From Myrica gale (lineage: Eukaryota; Streptophyta; Magnoliopsida; Fagales; Myricaceae), in NCBI GenBank assembly GCA_963930655.1, contig OZ005605.1, forward strand, positions 11,601,501 to 11,665,500: a stretch of 64,000 nt of DNA, read 5' to 3'. The notes under the pieces were generated by a model that saw nothing but the letters and a program-made list of their open reading frames with translations, made no database searches and had not been told where the DNA came from. The translations under genes and the position numbers were made by a program. Shown in pieces: positions 1-11,900 of the stretch. Within the stretch, counting starts at the first letter, position 1. Each line of letters starts with the position of its first letter.

Positions 1-261
1 TCGTGATTTTTGTTAGGAATAAGCTGGCAAGTTAAGGGAAAGGAACTTGGATTAATTTAATGGGAATAGAATGTTTAGAAGATTGAGCTCATATTGGTGT
101 ACTTTTATATTAAATCTGTCATCTGTATGTTTGATAATTGTTTCTCTGTTGAATATGTGGAGGTTATTATCGACGCATTCGCTGCAAATTTCAAGTAATG
201 ATTTTCGTTCTTCCATCTATTATGCACATATATTAATATATTTGGGCCTGTATCCGTGCAG
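1..261 (+). other. DPE2 intron, 3' part
   Basis: Intron sequence upstream of the first exon seen in the window. It is T-rich and ends in TGCAG at 257-261. No other feature was seen; the preceding DPE2 exon lies outside the window. Confidence 0.8.
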
Positions 262-3200
262 GATGTTGATTATGAGGCTACTCTGGCTACTAAACTTTCA
301 ATTGCCAAGAAACTTTTTGCCCGAGAGAAAGATTTGATACTTAACACCGAATCCTTCCAGAAATTTTTCACTGATAACGAGGTCTTACGATGTTATATTT
401 CCTCTTAATATTATGTATATTATATCAAATGATTCACATTCTGTGGGAGTTTATTAATTGCCTTTTGCTTGCTGCATGTGCATCATTGATTGTCAGTTGC
501 ACTCTTTTGAAACTAAATTGTGATACTGAATTCCATGTTTTACTGGGTAAGGATTGGTTAAAGCCCTATGCGGCCTTCTGTTTTCTGCGGGACTTTTTTG
601 AAACCTCTGATCATAGCCAATGGGGTCGATTTTCTCAATACTCGAGAGTTAAGGTAAGCAGCCTTATGACTCCTTTTTTGATCAAGTTGAGAGTTGGACG
701 TTTCTCACTGCAGTTGTAGGTCCTGCCCTATATGCAGCCACGTGATGATATTGCTAAGGTTCTGCCCATGAATCTGTTTCAACAATTTCCCTTTCTTTAC
801 AGCTTGAGAAACTTGTTGCAAAAGACAGTATGCAGCATGAAATAATTTGCTTCCATTATTATATCCAATACCATTTACATTTACAAGTAAGTAGATTTGA
901 TCTTAGTTCCGAATCTTTTACCTCAAGTCACATTGTTGAACAAAAAGGTATCTTACCTTGCTAACATCACAAAATGACAGTTGTCAGAAGCTGCAACGTA
1001 TGCAAGAAAGAAAGGAGTGGTATTGAAGGGAGACCTCCCGATTGGTGTTGACAGAAACAGTGTGGACACCTGGGTCTATCCAAATTTGTTTCGCATGAAC
1101 ACAGCTACAGGAGCACCTCCAGATTATTTTGATAAAAATGGGCAGAACTGGGGATTCCCTACTTATAACTGGGAGGAAATGTCAAAAGACAACTATGCTT
1201 GGTGGAGAGCTCGTTTATCCCAGGTATTGTTCTTTAAAAGTATTTTGATCTACTATTACCGAGCATTGGTTTGAGTACCATCCCTCTTTCCCTGACATCA
1301 GTTTTAAGCCAAAGGTTATTTCTCATTGTTTCCATGACAGATGGCAAAATACTTTACAGCTTACAGGATCGATCACATTTTGGGTTTCTTTCGAATCTGG
1401 GAGCTTCCGGAGCATGCTATGACTGGTTTAGTAGGAAAATTTCGACCATCTATCCCTCTGAGTCAGGTAAAGTTATGCTTTCCTAACTAAAAAGCTAGCA
1501 TACTTCGAGACCGAACAGGTAGACAGTAGATAATCGTAGCTGTGAAGAAGGGACAATCATATTTCATGATATTTGAGTAAAGCTGTGCATAATTAATGTT
1601 TCTCGCTTTCCGAGTGAACGTTCGGGGATGACGGGGTTTACTTGTACCATGTTGGAATTCTTCGAGTTTATTGATGAGACGCAGTTGATCGACTATCCCT
1701 TGTTGGGGGGTCACTTCACGTGGTCTAAAGGAAGGAATGCCCACTCTTGGTCCAGGATTGATCGCTTTCTTTTCACTCCAAGTTGGGAGTCTTTGTTTCC
1801 GGATGTTTCTCAGAAAAGGATGCCTCGTCTGTTATCGGATCACTTTCCGATAAGCTTGGAGTGCAGTGTTGAGGGCAGTGGTAAGAGGCCTTTTAGATTC
1901 GAAAATTTGTGGCTTAAGGCGGATGGGTTCGTTGATATGGTAAGGATGTGGTGGAGGTCTTATGCCTTTTTTGGTTCGCCTAGTTTTGTACTTTATTCGA
2001 AATTAAAGGCTCTCAAGAGGGATCTCATTGTTTGGAATCGTGAGGTATTCGGGAATGTTGCCTATAAAAAGTCTTCGTTGCTACATGAGCTCTCTTCTCT
2101 AGACGCTTTGGAAGAAAGTGAGATTCTTGATGAGGGGGGCCGTGCAAGGAAGCTAGAAGTTTCTGGGGAGTTAGAGTTGTTGATTGATATGGAGGAGATT
2201 AATTGGAGACAAAAATCAAGAAATCTTTGGCTCAAAGATGGAGATAGATGCACCAAGTTTTTTCATCGCGTGGCCTACTCCAATCGAAAAGTCAATTCTA
2301 TTTCTTCGTTGATAGTTGATGGGGAACTTGTGGAGGATACCAAGCGTATTTCTGACAAGATTGTTAGCTTCTATGACTCCTTGTATCAGGAACCTCTTTC
2401 GTGGAGACCTTTGTTGGATGATTTGGGGTTTGACTCGATTTCTGTGGAGGAGGCTGATCGGATCGAAGGCTCCTTTGATGAAGTTTTGGGAGTCTTAAAC
2501 CGTCCCTCTGTAACTTCTCCTCAACGATCCTCTTGCCTCGAGGGTGTGGAAGATGATTCCTTTGTGCGTCTGGTGGGTCATTTGGAGGGAGCGGAACAAG
2601 AGGTGTTTCGAGAACTCTTCTATGTCTTCTGAGGGGCTGAGGGGGTTGTTGTATTCTCTTTTTCTTTGGGCCTCTGCTGTTTTGGGCTCTCCTTTTTCTG
2701 ATTTTGATGATTTTCTTAGCTTCGTAGCTTCTATGGCGTAGGTTTTCAGTATAGCTCTTTGTACTGCAACCTTTTTCTTTCTCTTCAATAAAATTCTTCT
2801 TACTTATAAAAAAAAAAATTAATGTTTCTGCCTCAGGAGGAACTTGAAAAAGAGGGAATATGGGACTTTGATCGCTTGAGTCGTCCATATATTCGGCAGG
2901 AATTGTTACAGGTTACTGAATTTCATCATTTTCTCTAATATGCCTTCTTTGAAGTAATCTTGACTCCTTGGATTGACCTCTGACTTAACTTACTTTGTTT
3001 TGAGTTTTTTCTCTGTTTTCATACCAATCATATCTGCTTCTTCAATATTGTTTGTTGGTTCAGGATAAATTTGGAGCTTATTGGACTTTTATTGCCTCAA
3101 ATTTTCTTAATGAATATCAGAAGCACTCTTATGAGGTGATAATAATGGTTTGGTATATAAAAGGAATTGTTATATTTGTTACTGGTTACTAATCTTTGCA

Positions 3201-6200
3201 GGGATTTCTTACTTCAGAATTTCTCCATCAAATATTTAGGCATGGGGCCTCATGAGATTATTTATGTTTCCCCTTGTGTTTTCTTCTCTTCAGTTTAAGG
3301 AGGGCTGCAACACGGAGAAGAAAATTGCTGCCAAGCTGAAGTCATTTGCAGAAAGTTCAGTGTTGTTGGAGGATGAAAACAAAATTCGGCGTGATCTTTT
3401 TGATCTTCTTCAGGTAATTCAAACAGAAAAGTTAGTTTTGGAATTCTCAACTCCAAAAGTGTTCATTTTTTATTGTTTTAGGTGAATTATAAATTAGGCA
3501 CTCTTCTTAAGTGTTCTATGGGCTGTTTAAAATTGCCAGTACTTGTCCTGGTTCTATATTTTAATCTTCAATTCTTTCTGCAGAATATAGTTCTTATTAG
3601 AGATTCAGAGGATCCAAGGAAGTTCTATCCTCGTTTCAATATTGAAGATACTTCAAGTTTTAAGGATTTGGATGACCACAGGTACTTGAGATCTTTTTAG
3701 TTTGGAAAAAGAGACTATCCCTGGCCTGAGTTAAAGAGCACTGAATTTTGTGCATGTGTATGTATGTTCATATCTTATTCATTTTGGTCATCTATTCTCG
3801 GTGCCACAAAGAATTATTTTCCCACTTTCTTTTTTCAACTCTCACTAGATGCTACCAAGATAGCAGCTTACTTGCCTTTTCATGCTTCAGCAAATGTGTT
3901 CTGAAAAGATTATACTATGAATACTATTTCTATCGGCAAGAGAATCTTTGGCGGGAAAATGCTTTGAAGACCCTGCCCGTCCTGCTGAACTCATCAGATA
4001 TGCTAGCCTGTGGGGAAGATCTGGGTCTTATTCCTTCTTGTGTGCACCCTGTATGCTCATTGAACCATCACCCGTTCTTCCCTTTTCCCGAGAGGGTTCA
4101 TCTTTCTGTTTTATTTCTGGTGTGAGCAAATGTCTGACTAAAGGAGTGTCTTCTAACAGCTTAAATCTCGATGCAGGTCATGCAAGAGTTGACATTAATA
4201 GGTTTGCGCATTCAACGTATGCCGAGCGAACCTGGGTTGGAATTTGGTATTCCTTCTGAATACAGCTACATGACAGTAAGATCTTGCATTACTGCTTGAC
4301 TATCCTATGCCCATTAATGGAATGCTAGGTTACTTTCTGTTGTGGCATTCTCTAATAGTGTACAAAACCGTTATACTAAGTTTTATATTAGATTTGACAT
4401 TATTTTGTGCAAGTATTTCAATGGATCATCTCAATTCAACCCTAGGATGGTAAGATCTTCTCATACTGCTCATCTATCTTGAGACCATTAGTTTCGGGTG
4501 CACTTCGGTGCTTCTGGAATAGGATACTATTTTTCACCTTCCATGTATAGCATGCATTCTGGCAGCTCTCAAAACCAACATCACAAATAAGAACAAACCA
4601 AAATATTCTATTAGGATGTCTTAAAATGCATGTAACTTCAGATGAGGCAAGATTGGCAACTGATAAGAAAGTCTGGAAGGCATACAATAAGGACAAAAAA
4701 AATAAACATATAATTCTTTTATACAATCGGAAAAATTATGATTTTTATTTCTTTCTTATATGCATATAGTCGTGAAATGTGTACTTGATCTAAGGCATGA
4801 TGATAAAGAGTAAAAAATGATCATCCTCCCACTAGTGCAACCAAATATACCTATGAGTAAAAATGTGTATCAAATTCTAATGCTGAGTTCAATACTCAAG
4901 CTGAAAAAGATGTCAATGATAGAACTAATAATAAATTATTTACAGAATAATTCAACATACCGGCATTAAATTTCTCTAACAGATAATGGAATTTTGTAGA
5001 TTCTCGTCTCATTTCCTTCACGCGTCCTTGCATCTTTTAAGATGGCTATTATGGTGCTGCTTTATTTCTTTTACAATCAACTTGGTGTTTTTATTCTCTT
5101 TCTATCATTGCCTCATTGGGATCATCTTCACGATGTCCATCCTGTAATCATTTATGCGACATGCAGTCTTGTAACGGTATATTGAAAGAGTTTCAATTTG
5201 TTTTAAGCCTAAGAATCACAAGTTTTGCCATAGTCAGCGCTTGAATCTGATTTCATGTCACCAATTCCTTTTCATTTTATGTTTTTTTATGCATTATATA
5301 CCAATTTTTTGTATTACTCGGGTATTCATAACTTCTGACGTCGATGTGGACAATACACAGTAAGTCATAAACTTTATATTCCATTTCTTTTTCACGGTAA
5401 AGCTCTGGATTTTGGATGTTGCATCTGGTCCTGTGGATAATGTAGTCAAGCTCAATGGATCTTTACTTATTTTTCATTAGAATGTGACTGATTGGGTAGG
5501 TGCATAAATGTGTTCAGGTCTGTGCTCCTTCTTGCCATGACTGCTCGACCATGCGTGCTTGGTGGGAAGAGGATGAAGAAAGAAGACGTAGATTTTTTGA
5601 GAGTGTAGTGGGTTCTGACATGTTGCCACCTAATCGATGTGTTCCAGATATTGCAAATTTCATCATAAGGCAACATGTTGAAGCCCCATCAATGTGGGCA
5701 ATTTTCCCTCTACAGGTATTGTGATGGTGATGTTGATAATGAGCTCTTCAATGACAGTCTAAAACACTGGCTGTTATGATATTTTAAATTCAGATTCAAT
5801 GTCTCCCTGGGAAGTGCAGTATGTAACACTGCTAAAATTCTCTCCCCTGTATTTCATGTGTCAAACCCTGCCGAATTCAATCGTGTCTTCTGTTGCATGT
5901 AGATTATGTGTTTCATTTTGTGATCAGGACCTGTTAGCACTGAAAGAAGAATACACAACACGCCCTGCAGCAGAGGAGACAATCAATGACCCCACAAATC
6001 CAAAGCACTACTGGAGATATCGTATGTATTAAATTTCTCTATTAAACTTAAACTCAGCCTGTTTTGCTTGGTTTTTTTGTTGTTTGTTCTAGCTGCGCTC
6101 GTGTTTCCATCTAACTAACTAAGGTATACTGTACATGCATACCACATCTAAGCCATGTTTCTGTGTCTGTGTCTACTCAGGTGTGCATGTGACACTCGAG

Positions 6201-6419
6201 TCGTTGATGAAGGACAATGAACTTAAAGCCGCTATTAAAGATCTTGTCCGAGGGAGTGGAAGATCATATCCCATGGTAGAAGAAAATGAAGTTGAAGTGA
6301 AAGAAGAGTCAACAGCCACAAGTACTGGGAAACAGCAAGTTGCCAATGGGAAGGAAACGATGTCGCTTGGCTCGGAGTTGACTGGAGTTCCGCAAAAGGA
6401 GACTCTAGTGGTCCTCTAA
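262..6419 (+). CDS. DPE2: 4-alpha-glucanotransferase DPE2 (disproportionating enzyme 2), 3' part of the gene
   Basis: Cytosolic GH77 enzyme that takes maltose exported from the chloroplast during night-time starch breakdown, frees one glucose and passes the other to a cytosolic heteroglycan. Fourteen exons can be read: 262-381, 552-653, 803-886, 981-1223, 1341-1466, 2837-2911, 3064-3135, 3294-3413, 3584-3681, 3891-4050, 4177-4275, 5518-5715, 5928-6021 and 6181-6419 (stop TAA). Every join has GT-AG borders and keeps the frame, giving about 609 residues. Plant DPE2 is about 955 aa, so the first third, with the two N-terminal CBM20 starch-binding modules, lies left of the window. The three GH77 catalytic acids are present: Asp in RIDH (codon 1371-1373), Glu in CGEDLG (4015-4017) and Asp in SCHD (5539-5541). 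The last exon ends in a divergent, charged tail, usual for the family. No stop or frameshift was seen. The intron 1467-2836 holds a LINE. Confidence 0.97.
1604..2816 (+). mobile_element. L1-type LINE, 5'-truncated and internally deleted, inside a DPE2 intron
   Basis: Insertion bounded by a perfect 13-bp target-site duplication, AATTAATGTTTCT, at 1591-1603 and 2817-2829. It ends in a short poly(A) at 2808-2816, preceded by AATAAA at 2787-2792. The reading frame 1628-2632 begins inside the APE-type endonuclease and includes its conserved SDHFPI catalytic-histidine block near residue 75. It then runs through the linker towards reverse transcriptase. The RT core is absent: near 2490-2540 the sequence jumps to the C-terminal end of LINE ORF2, readable in another frame at 2544-2741 (WWVIWRERNKR motif, ending in a stop). 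Same orientation as DPE2. It cannot encode a working retrotransposase. Confidence 0.9.
2787..2792 (+). promoter_or_regulatory. LINE polyadenylation signal AATAAA inside the DPE2 intron
   Basis: Canonical AATAAA about 20 nt before the LINE poly(A) tract, in sense with DPE2, so it could promote early polyadenylation of DPE2 transcripts. The motif is seen; its use is inferred. Confidence 0.5.
4276..5517 (+). other. Large DPE2 intron (1.24 kb)
   Basis: AT-rich intron between the exon ending in a TACATGACA context and the exon carrying the catalytic SCHD block. It begins GTAAG and ends TTCAG. I see no coding exon, transposon end or structured RNA in it. Confidence 0.8.
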
Positions 6420-6493
6420 TTTCATCAAATTTATTATACTCCTACAGGCTACAGCTAGCAGACCTGAGTCATTTACATAATGAGGTGAATTCA

Positions 6494-6499
6494 AATAAA
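6494..6499 (+). promoter_or_regulatory. Candidate DPE2 polyadenylation signal
   Basis: AATAAA 75 nt after the DPE2 stop codon. Position and orientation fit a near-upstream element of the gene's 3' end, but plant signals are loose and other sites are possible. Confidence 0.45.
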
Positions 6500-7092
6500 G
6501 TTCGCCCGTGGCAGCTATTGAAGTTGACCCTCTTTCCATGATTCCCTACTTGTCAGGAACAAAGCGTATAAAACATTTGATGCGCATATGTGCAATGCGA
6601 GCTACTAAGTTCTTATATATTTGTTCTACTCTAGAACTACTACCTTATAAAGTTTCTTCTGTATTCTTTCTCAGTTTGACTTTCCAGTAGAAGTCTACAT
6701 AGGAGCAACAAACAGTTTGAGGGTTCGAAGGAAACACGTCTCCATACAGATAATCAAGAAATTAGTGAATGACGTAGTTTGAAAGACTATAGATTTCATT
6801 GGCTTTGGTACTTGTGAGTGTTGCATTAAGGGGAAGCAAACTAAAAGGACCGCTAAAAGATGCCAAGAGTCATTTAAGGGCATATTCATTTTGAGAAAAT
6901 TTGTTGAAATTTAAGAATAATGTGAATATTTAGATGATGTTTGAACTTCATTGATATGCGTGTAAAAGTTGTTGAGTTGTATTGATGCGTGAAAATAAGA
7001 TAATGTTGAGTTGTATCGTATGCGTATAGGAGTAATGTTAAGAGTACAAATTTAGAAAGTCATTCTAAATTTTTTTTGCCAAACTAACATGC
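6500..7092. other. Intergenic DNA downstream of DPE2
   Basis: Non-coding, AT-rich. Short open frames on both strands have no recognisable domain. It probably contains the rest of the DPE2 3' UTR. Nothing else was seen. Confidence 0.6.
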
Positions 7093-7620
7093 CCTAAGAT
7101 CATGGAATTTGACTGGATTAGGTCATTAATGAAATTTGATGACATGACATTTTATAAAAATAAAAAAGTATTAAGGAAAATTTAAAAATATTGGAAAAAT
7201 TATAAAATAGAAAACGAAATTAGTGTGAAAACATAAAAAAATATAATTTTTTTTCAAAAAAAAAAACTCCAAGAATCTTTTTATAAAAAATAGTTATGAC
7301 ATAATTTCTTCCAATACTTGAGATTAAATCAATTATTTTTTTCTTCCAATAAACGAAATTGGTTGCAGCTCGTCTACTCTTAAGAGGTTAGGGCCTCCAA
7401 TAGGTTAGTTTTTTTTCTAAATATTTTTTTGAGTTTTTTTGGTAGCTAACTTCGTTTTTTATGTTATTAAAATATCCTCAATGTTGTTTTAATTTTTTTT
7501 AATATTTTTCACAATACTTTTATAAAATTTATATTTTAATACAATGCCACGTCATAAAATTTCATTTGTGATCTAATGGAAGATTAATGGAAGGACTCAA
7601 GAATATGTGACCTAAGATCA
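7093..7620. mobile_element. Candidate fold-back / MULE-type MITE
   Basis: The arms around 7120-7170 and 7530-7590 are imperfect inverted repeats sharing an AATGAAATTT-TATGAC-type core, with very AT-rich DNA between them. The block is flanked by a direct repeat CCTAAGATCA at 7093-7102 and 7611-7620, which would suit a 9-10 bp target-site duplication of Mutator-like elements. The outermost bases of the two arms do not align cleanly, so the exact ends are uncertain. Confidence 0.4.
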
Positions 7621-7944
7621 ATTTTTTGAATTTCAAACCCTATAGACAAATTTATGACAAAGCCAAGCCACATAGATTGTGTAAATAACCACTAATCTAT
7701 TTTTTCTTTTTTCTTTTTGTCAGGAAAGTCATTACATTGAATCTTTTTTCTAGGCTCACACCAGTTCAATTGGAAATGCACTGATCGGGCTGGGAGCACA
7801 ATAACAACTTCGAATAGACGAATACTTTAATCAACTCCTAACCAAAGTATCACTTAAGTAACCGGTATGTGTGTGGTGAAAAATAATTGATTTAATCTCA
7901 AGTATAAATATAAATAAACAATTCATATTACACAACCTATAAAG
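7621..7944. other. AT-rich intergenic DNA
   Basis: No open frame with recognisable content and no repeat boundary seen. It leads into the pyrimidine-rich start of the LINE. Confidence 0.5.
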
Positions 7945-8978
7945 AAAGCCTTTTGGTCGTTCGAGAGAGAGGCGCTCCCCTCTCTCTAGAACCTTCATCA
8001 ACTCTTAGCTCTAGCCGTCCTTTTCTCCATTGTTTTCTGGCGACGGGAGGAACTCCGGCTCTTCCCGCCGCCCTCCTCCCCCTTCTCTCCCCTCTCTCCC
8101 TCTCTTCTCTGGTCTTTTTTCTTCTTTCCCCCCTCTCCTTGACTCTTTTTGCTCAAAATCTTGAAGATTAGATCTCGGTGTTCCTATGCATCACCGGTGG
8201 ATACAGCCTAGCCAGATGCCTTTTACTCCTCCAGGAAAACTCAACCACTCTGATCTAGCCTCCATCGGGTGACGCGTGTTGTCTCACGCGCCCCATGCAC
8301 CGAAAGTGAGGCCCATGTGCACGTCAGTTTCTCCTTGTTCCGACCTATTCTCGACGGATTTCCGGTGGTGCGTGGGTCGTCGGCGTTTGGTCTCTTTGCT
8401 AGCCTATGGTGGTTTGCTGATTCCTTTTTGGGCTTGTGTTTCTTATCTTTTTGTTGTTGGTTGTATTGGCCTTGCTTGGCCCTTGTGTGTTTCTTTTCTT
8501 TGTTGTATCCGGCTCCTCAGTGGGCTTTTCCAATCCCTTGTGGATATTTTTCGGCCCTCGTTGGGGCTTGCTGTGTCCAAGTTGTTGTTCTGTATATATT
8601 GGCTAGTCTAGGCTCCGATAATTTTGTCTATCACTTCCGGCCACTGCTCCCATTGAGTGCTCAAAAATCGAATTCTCCTCTTTTTACGCTCTCGTCCCGT
8701 TTGGGCTTCCTCCTTTCCTAGGGCATTCCTTTTATCCTCACCTACCGACAGCTTTGACCCTACCGTTCATGCTACAATCGGCCTGTATGGTGGTTTCCTT
8801 CCAATTCCTTTCCCTAAAGGCATACCCCTTTCCTTTTTCTCTCGATGTGTGCTCTATCCTATTGTCACCCTCAGATTTCTTTTGGCGATTATTTGACATT
8901 AACTCTTTTGTTACTCTGTTGTAGCCTCTCCTCCATTGTCTAGGTTAATCGCTCTGGTTTCTGTTTGCACTGCTCTTG
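7945..8978 (+). mobile_element. Large LINE: 5' untranslated leader (piece 1)
   Basis: C/T-rich, moderately GC-rich leader unlike the surrounding AT-rich DNA. It runs up to the solo-LTR insertion at 8979, and the LINE resumes at 14204 with the same base composition followed by ORF1. Open frames here, such as 8269-8721, look like composition artefacts and have no domain. The left border is set by the change in composition only. Confidence 0.55.
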
Positions 8979-11900
8979 TGTCACGCCCCGAACGCAGTCC
9001 CGTCGGGACCGTGACAGCCGCGAGCAATCCTGAGGGAAAGCCCCAGCGAGCTTCCTAATACATACAGTGGAGAGACAACTAGGATCGCGAGAGAGATGAG
9101 CCAAACTCATGACTAATCTTGTACTACAGTTCTTAAAAGAAGTTGATATCTTCGTTACAATATAAAGGTTCACATAATCTAAGTGACGGACCACAACGGT
9201 CAACCTCCACTCCAACAAGATACATAGTTGTCTTCTCTCTAAGTCAGATAGTCCTCCTGACTTCCTTTACCTGGAGCATCTGGAATGATACAGTTTTAAA
9301 AACGAGAGTCAAAAAGACTCAGTAAGGGAAAACTTAACTTGAAAACATGAGTTTATGACTTGAAATCATGGTTTGAAAACATGAACTTGTACTTGAACTC
9401 ATAATCATAAATCTTGAAATCATAAGCATATAAACATAATGTAATTCATACATGATCATGAATTTTGATGCACGTGTATGCCTCATGGTTGCATATGCAC
9501 ATGCTCTTGATCGTAAAAATTTCTCATGCACTTGAATTTGGCTCATGGCCCTTGAAAATATTTCATTCATAACTTGTGGGCTACTTTCGCTCCATTTAAC
9601 CCCTGAAGTCAGGGTTGTGCGTTCCCATCGGAACCGTCTCCCTTACCCTAGGGGACTTTTCATTTGGTCGAGCTAGCCCGTAGTTGCCCCAGGCCTGATG
9701 GCTAGACACGACCCTTGGAGACCTACACCTTCTCATTGTCCTTCAGTGTGGTTTGCACAGCCTCTTAGGATTCACCCATCCTTCTCGCATTCGTCCTTCG
9801 GTATGGGTGTCCATCATGATGGTACGGTACCGACCATAGCCCCTTGACTTAACTTATCTTTCCATAAAACTTTCCATACGACATTGCATAAAAATTCTCT
9901 TTAGAAAAATCATGCAATGCTCGTGTCATGACATGCTTGCATATGATGCCATGCTTGTTTGAATATCATGCTAAAAATCAACTTGTCATGAACAATATTT
10001 CATGCTTGATATAAAATACATATCGTGCTTGATCATCAAAACATGTTGTGTATCATTCCAGTTTTGCAAAAACTGTAACTCCACTTACTTTCCACTTACC
10101 TTGCTTCTCCTGATACTCGGGTGGTTCTTCGCCTACAAGCGAATTACATTCGTTACACAATGCTTGGATAATAACTTTCAAATTGTCATACAAAAATACC
10201 TGTAACCGTTTCCGGTTTCCAAAAATACATATCTTGAAAATATGATTTCACTTGCAAAAGATTTCTTTAAACTTTGGCTTGAATAAAACAATTTGAAAAC
10301 AATTAAACTTGTACATCAAACAACTTCAACTAGATTGCTGTTTTCACCTACTTCGTGGCCAACTATATCCAACTTGTTCAATTAGGTCTTCCTGTCACTA
10401 ATATTGATTCCAAAGCCTATCCATGAAATCAGTAACAACCTTTCGTCTTAAAAATTCCAAGTCAAAACAACAACTTATCTTCGTCTAGCTTCTATTCCTT
10501 TGTTCCACACTTTTCATCGTATTATACATGAACTATTAGCTATCATCTTCCACCAATTTAACCTCAATAGATGTGCTATATGGATACTACCGAGACATAT
10601 AAGATCTAACCTAAGTTACCTTGGTCTTTTCTCTAAGTTTCCGAGTTCACTAGAACACTAGTGCCCACAATTCTTCCAAATATAATCGATAGGCATGAAT
10701 CCTTATTTAAGTGATCGACCCATGACCGTTTGGCCTCCTTTTTATTCTTAGGCTTGCTGACATGAACCAAATGAATATTTTCAGATTCATATCTTCCACT
10801 TTCTTGCAAAATTCATATGATTCACTGAAAGACAATAATCATGAATTCAATTCCCACTTAGCCCGAGTGCAATTACCTCCATATTCACCAAATGAAATCA
10901 AGCTACTAGATGATTAGCTTGCTGTTTAATTCAATGCCATCAACATACCTTCTTAACAACAAGCAACCCTAAGGAATCACATATGACACTTTCCACGACC
11001 TAGGGCAGCAACCATTCGGCTCTCATAATCATTTTTCTTCTCTTATCACAACTCACATGCTGACATATTTTCTAACCTTATGAAATAAAATCGTGGCCCT
11101 CAATATACCTTAACCACCGGTAAATTTTATCACCATTACAACTTAACCTCATCTTGCACCCAATATATTTCGGCCAACACATGATTACCCTAATTGCACC
11201 CTCAATTCATTCTTGATATCCCAAGCTTTGTTAATCACCCTAACTAATACCAACCCGTGGCCTTTAAGCTTAATTATTTATGCTTAACTAACTTGCAAGA
11301 TTTCTCTTAACCTCGTACTTCCGTCCATTGAAATGTTTCCGAACAGTAACTATATATATATTTCGATATCATAGATCATACATTGCCTTAGTCCTTTTTA
11401 ATTGCTTAATATCTTATTTAATCTTTTACTTTCAGTTACTAATTAATTACTAAATTCTATTGCAATATATCTCTATTCTTTTTTAGGACTCTTAATCAGC
11501 AACTAATTGCTCTAGGATTAATTTTAGTCTTCCTTTTATTTCATGTATTCAATTAAACCTTTACGGTAATTAATTATCAACCTTAGTCATAATTAACCCT
11601 TGGCTTAGACATTAGATCTCTATGCAACCCGAAACATAAGCTTTATTTTGTTCACCATAGGTTTCGGCCAACCTAATTAAATTCTCAATCTTTACTTAAC
11701 ACCACAAGGTCTTGCTAATTCTTTTAACCCGAACCTTTAAGCCTATATCCTTGTTTTTCTCTTACTTATGTGGTGTGCTTTATGATTGAAATTAAGCTTT
11801 AATCCTCTAATCCATTTAGCCATAACCCTAATTTCATTTATCCATCACAAGTAAATATAATTACATTGTTATAGGCTTGCCATTAGGGTTTCTCTACTAG

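Noticed and set aside
8269..8721. 150-codon frame with hydrophobic stretches, possible membrane protein
   Set aside because: Lies in the C/T-rich LINE leader. Overlapping frames are also open, the hydrophobic runs follow from TTC/CTT composition, and no family is recognisable.
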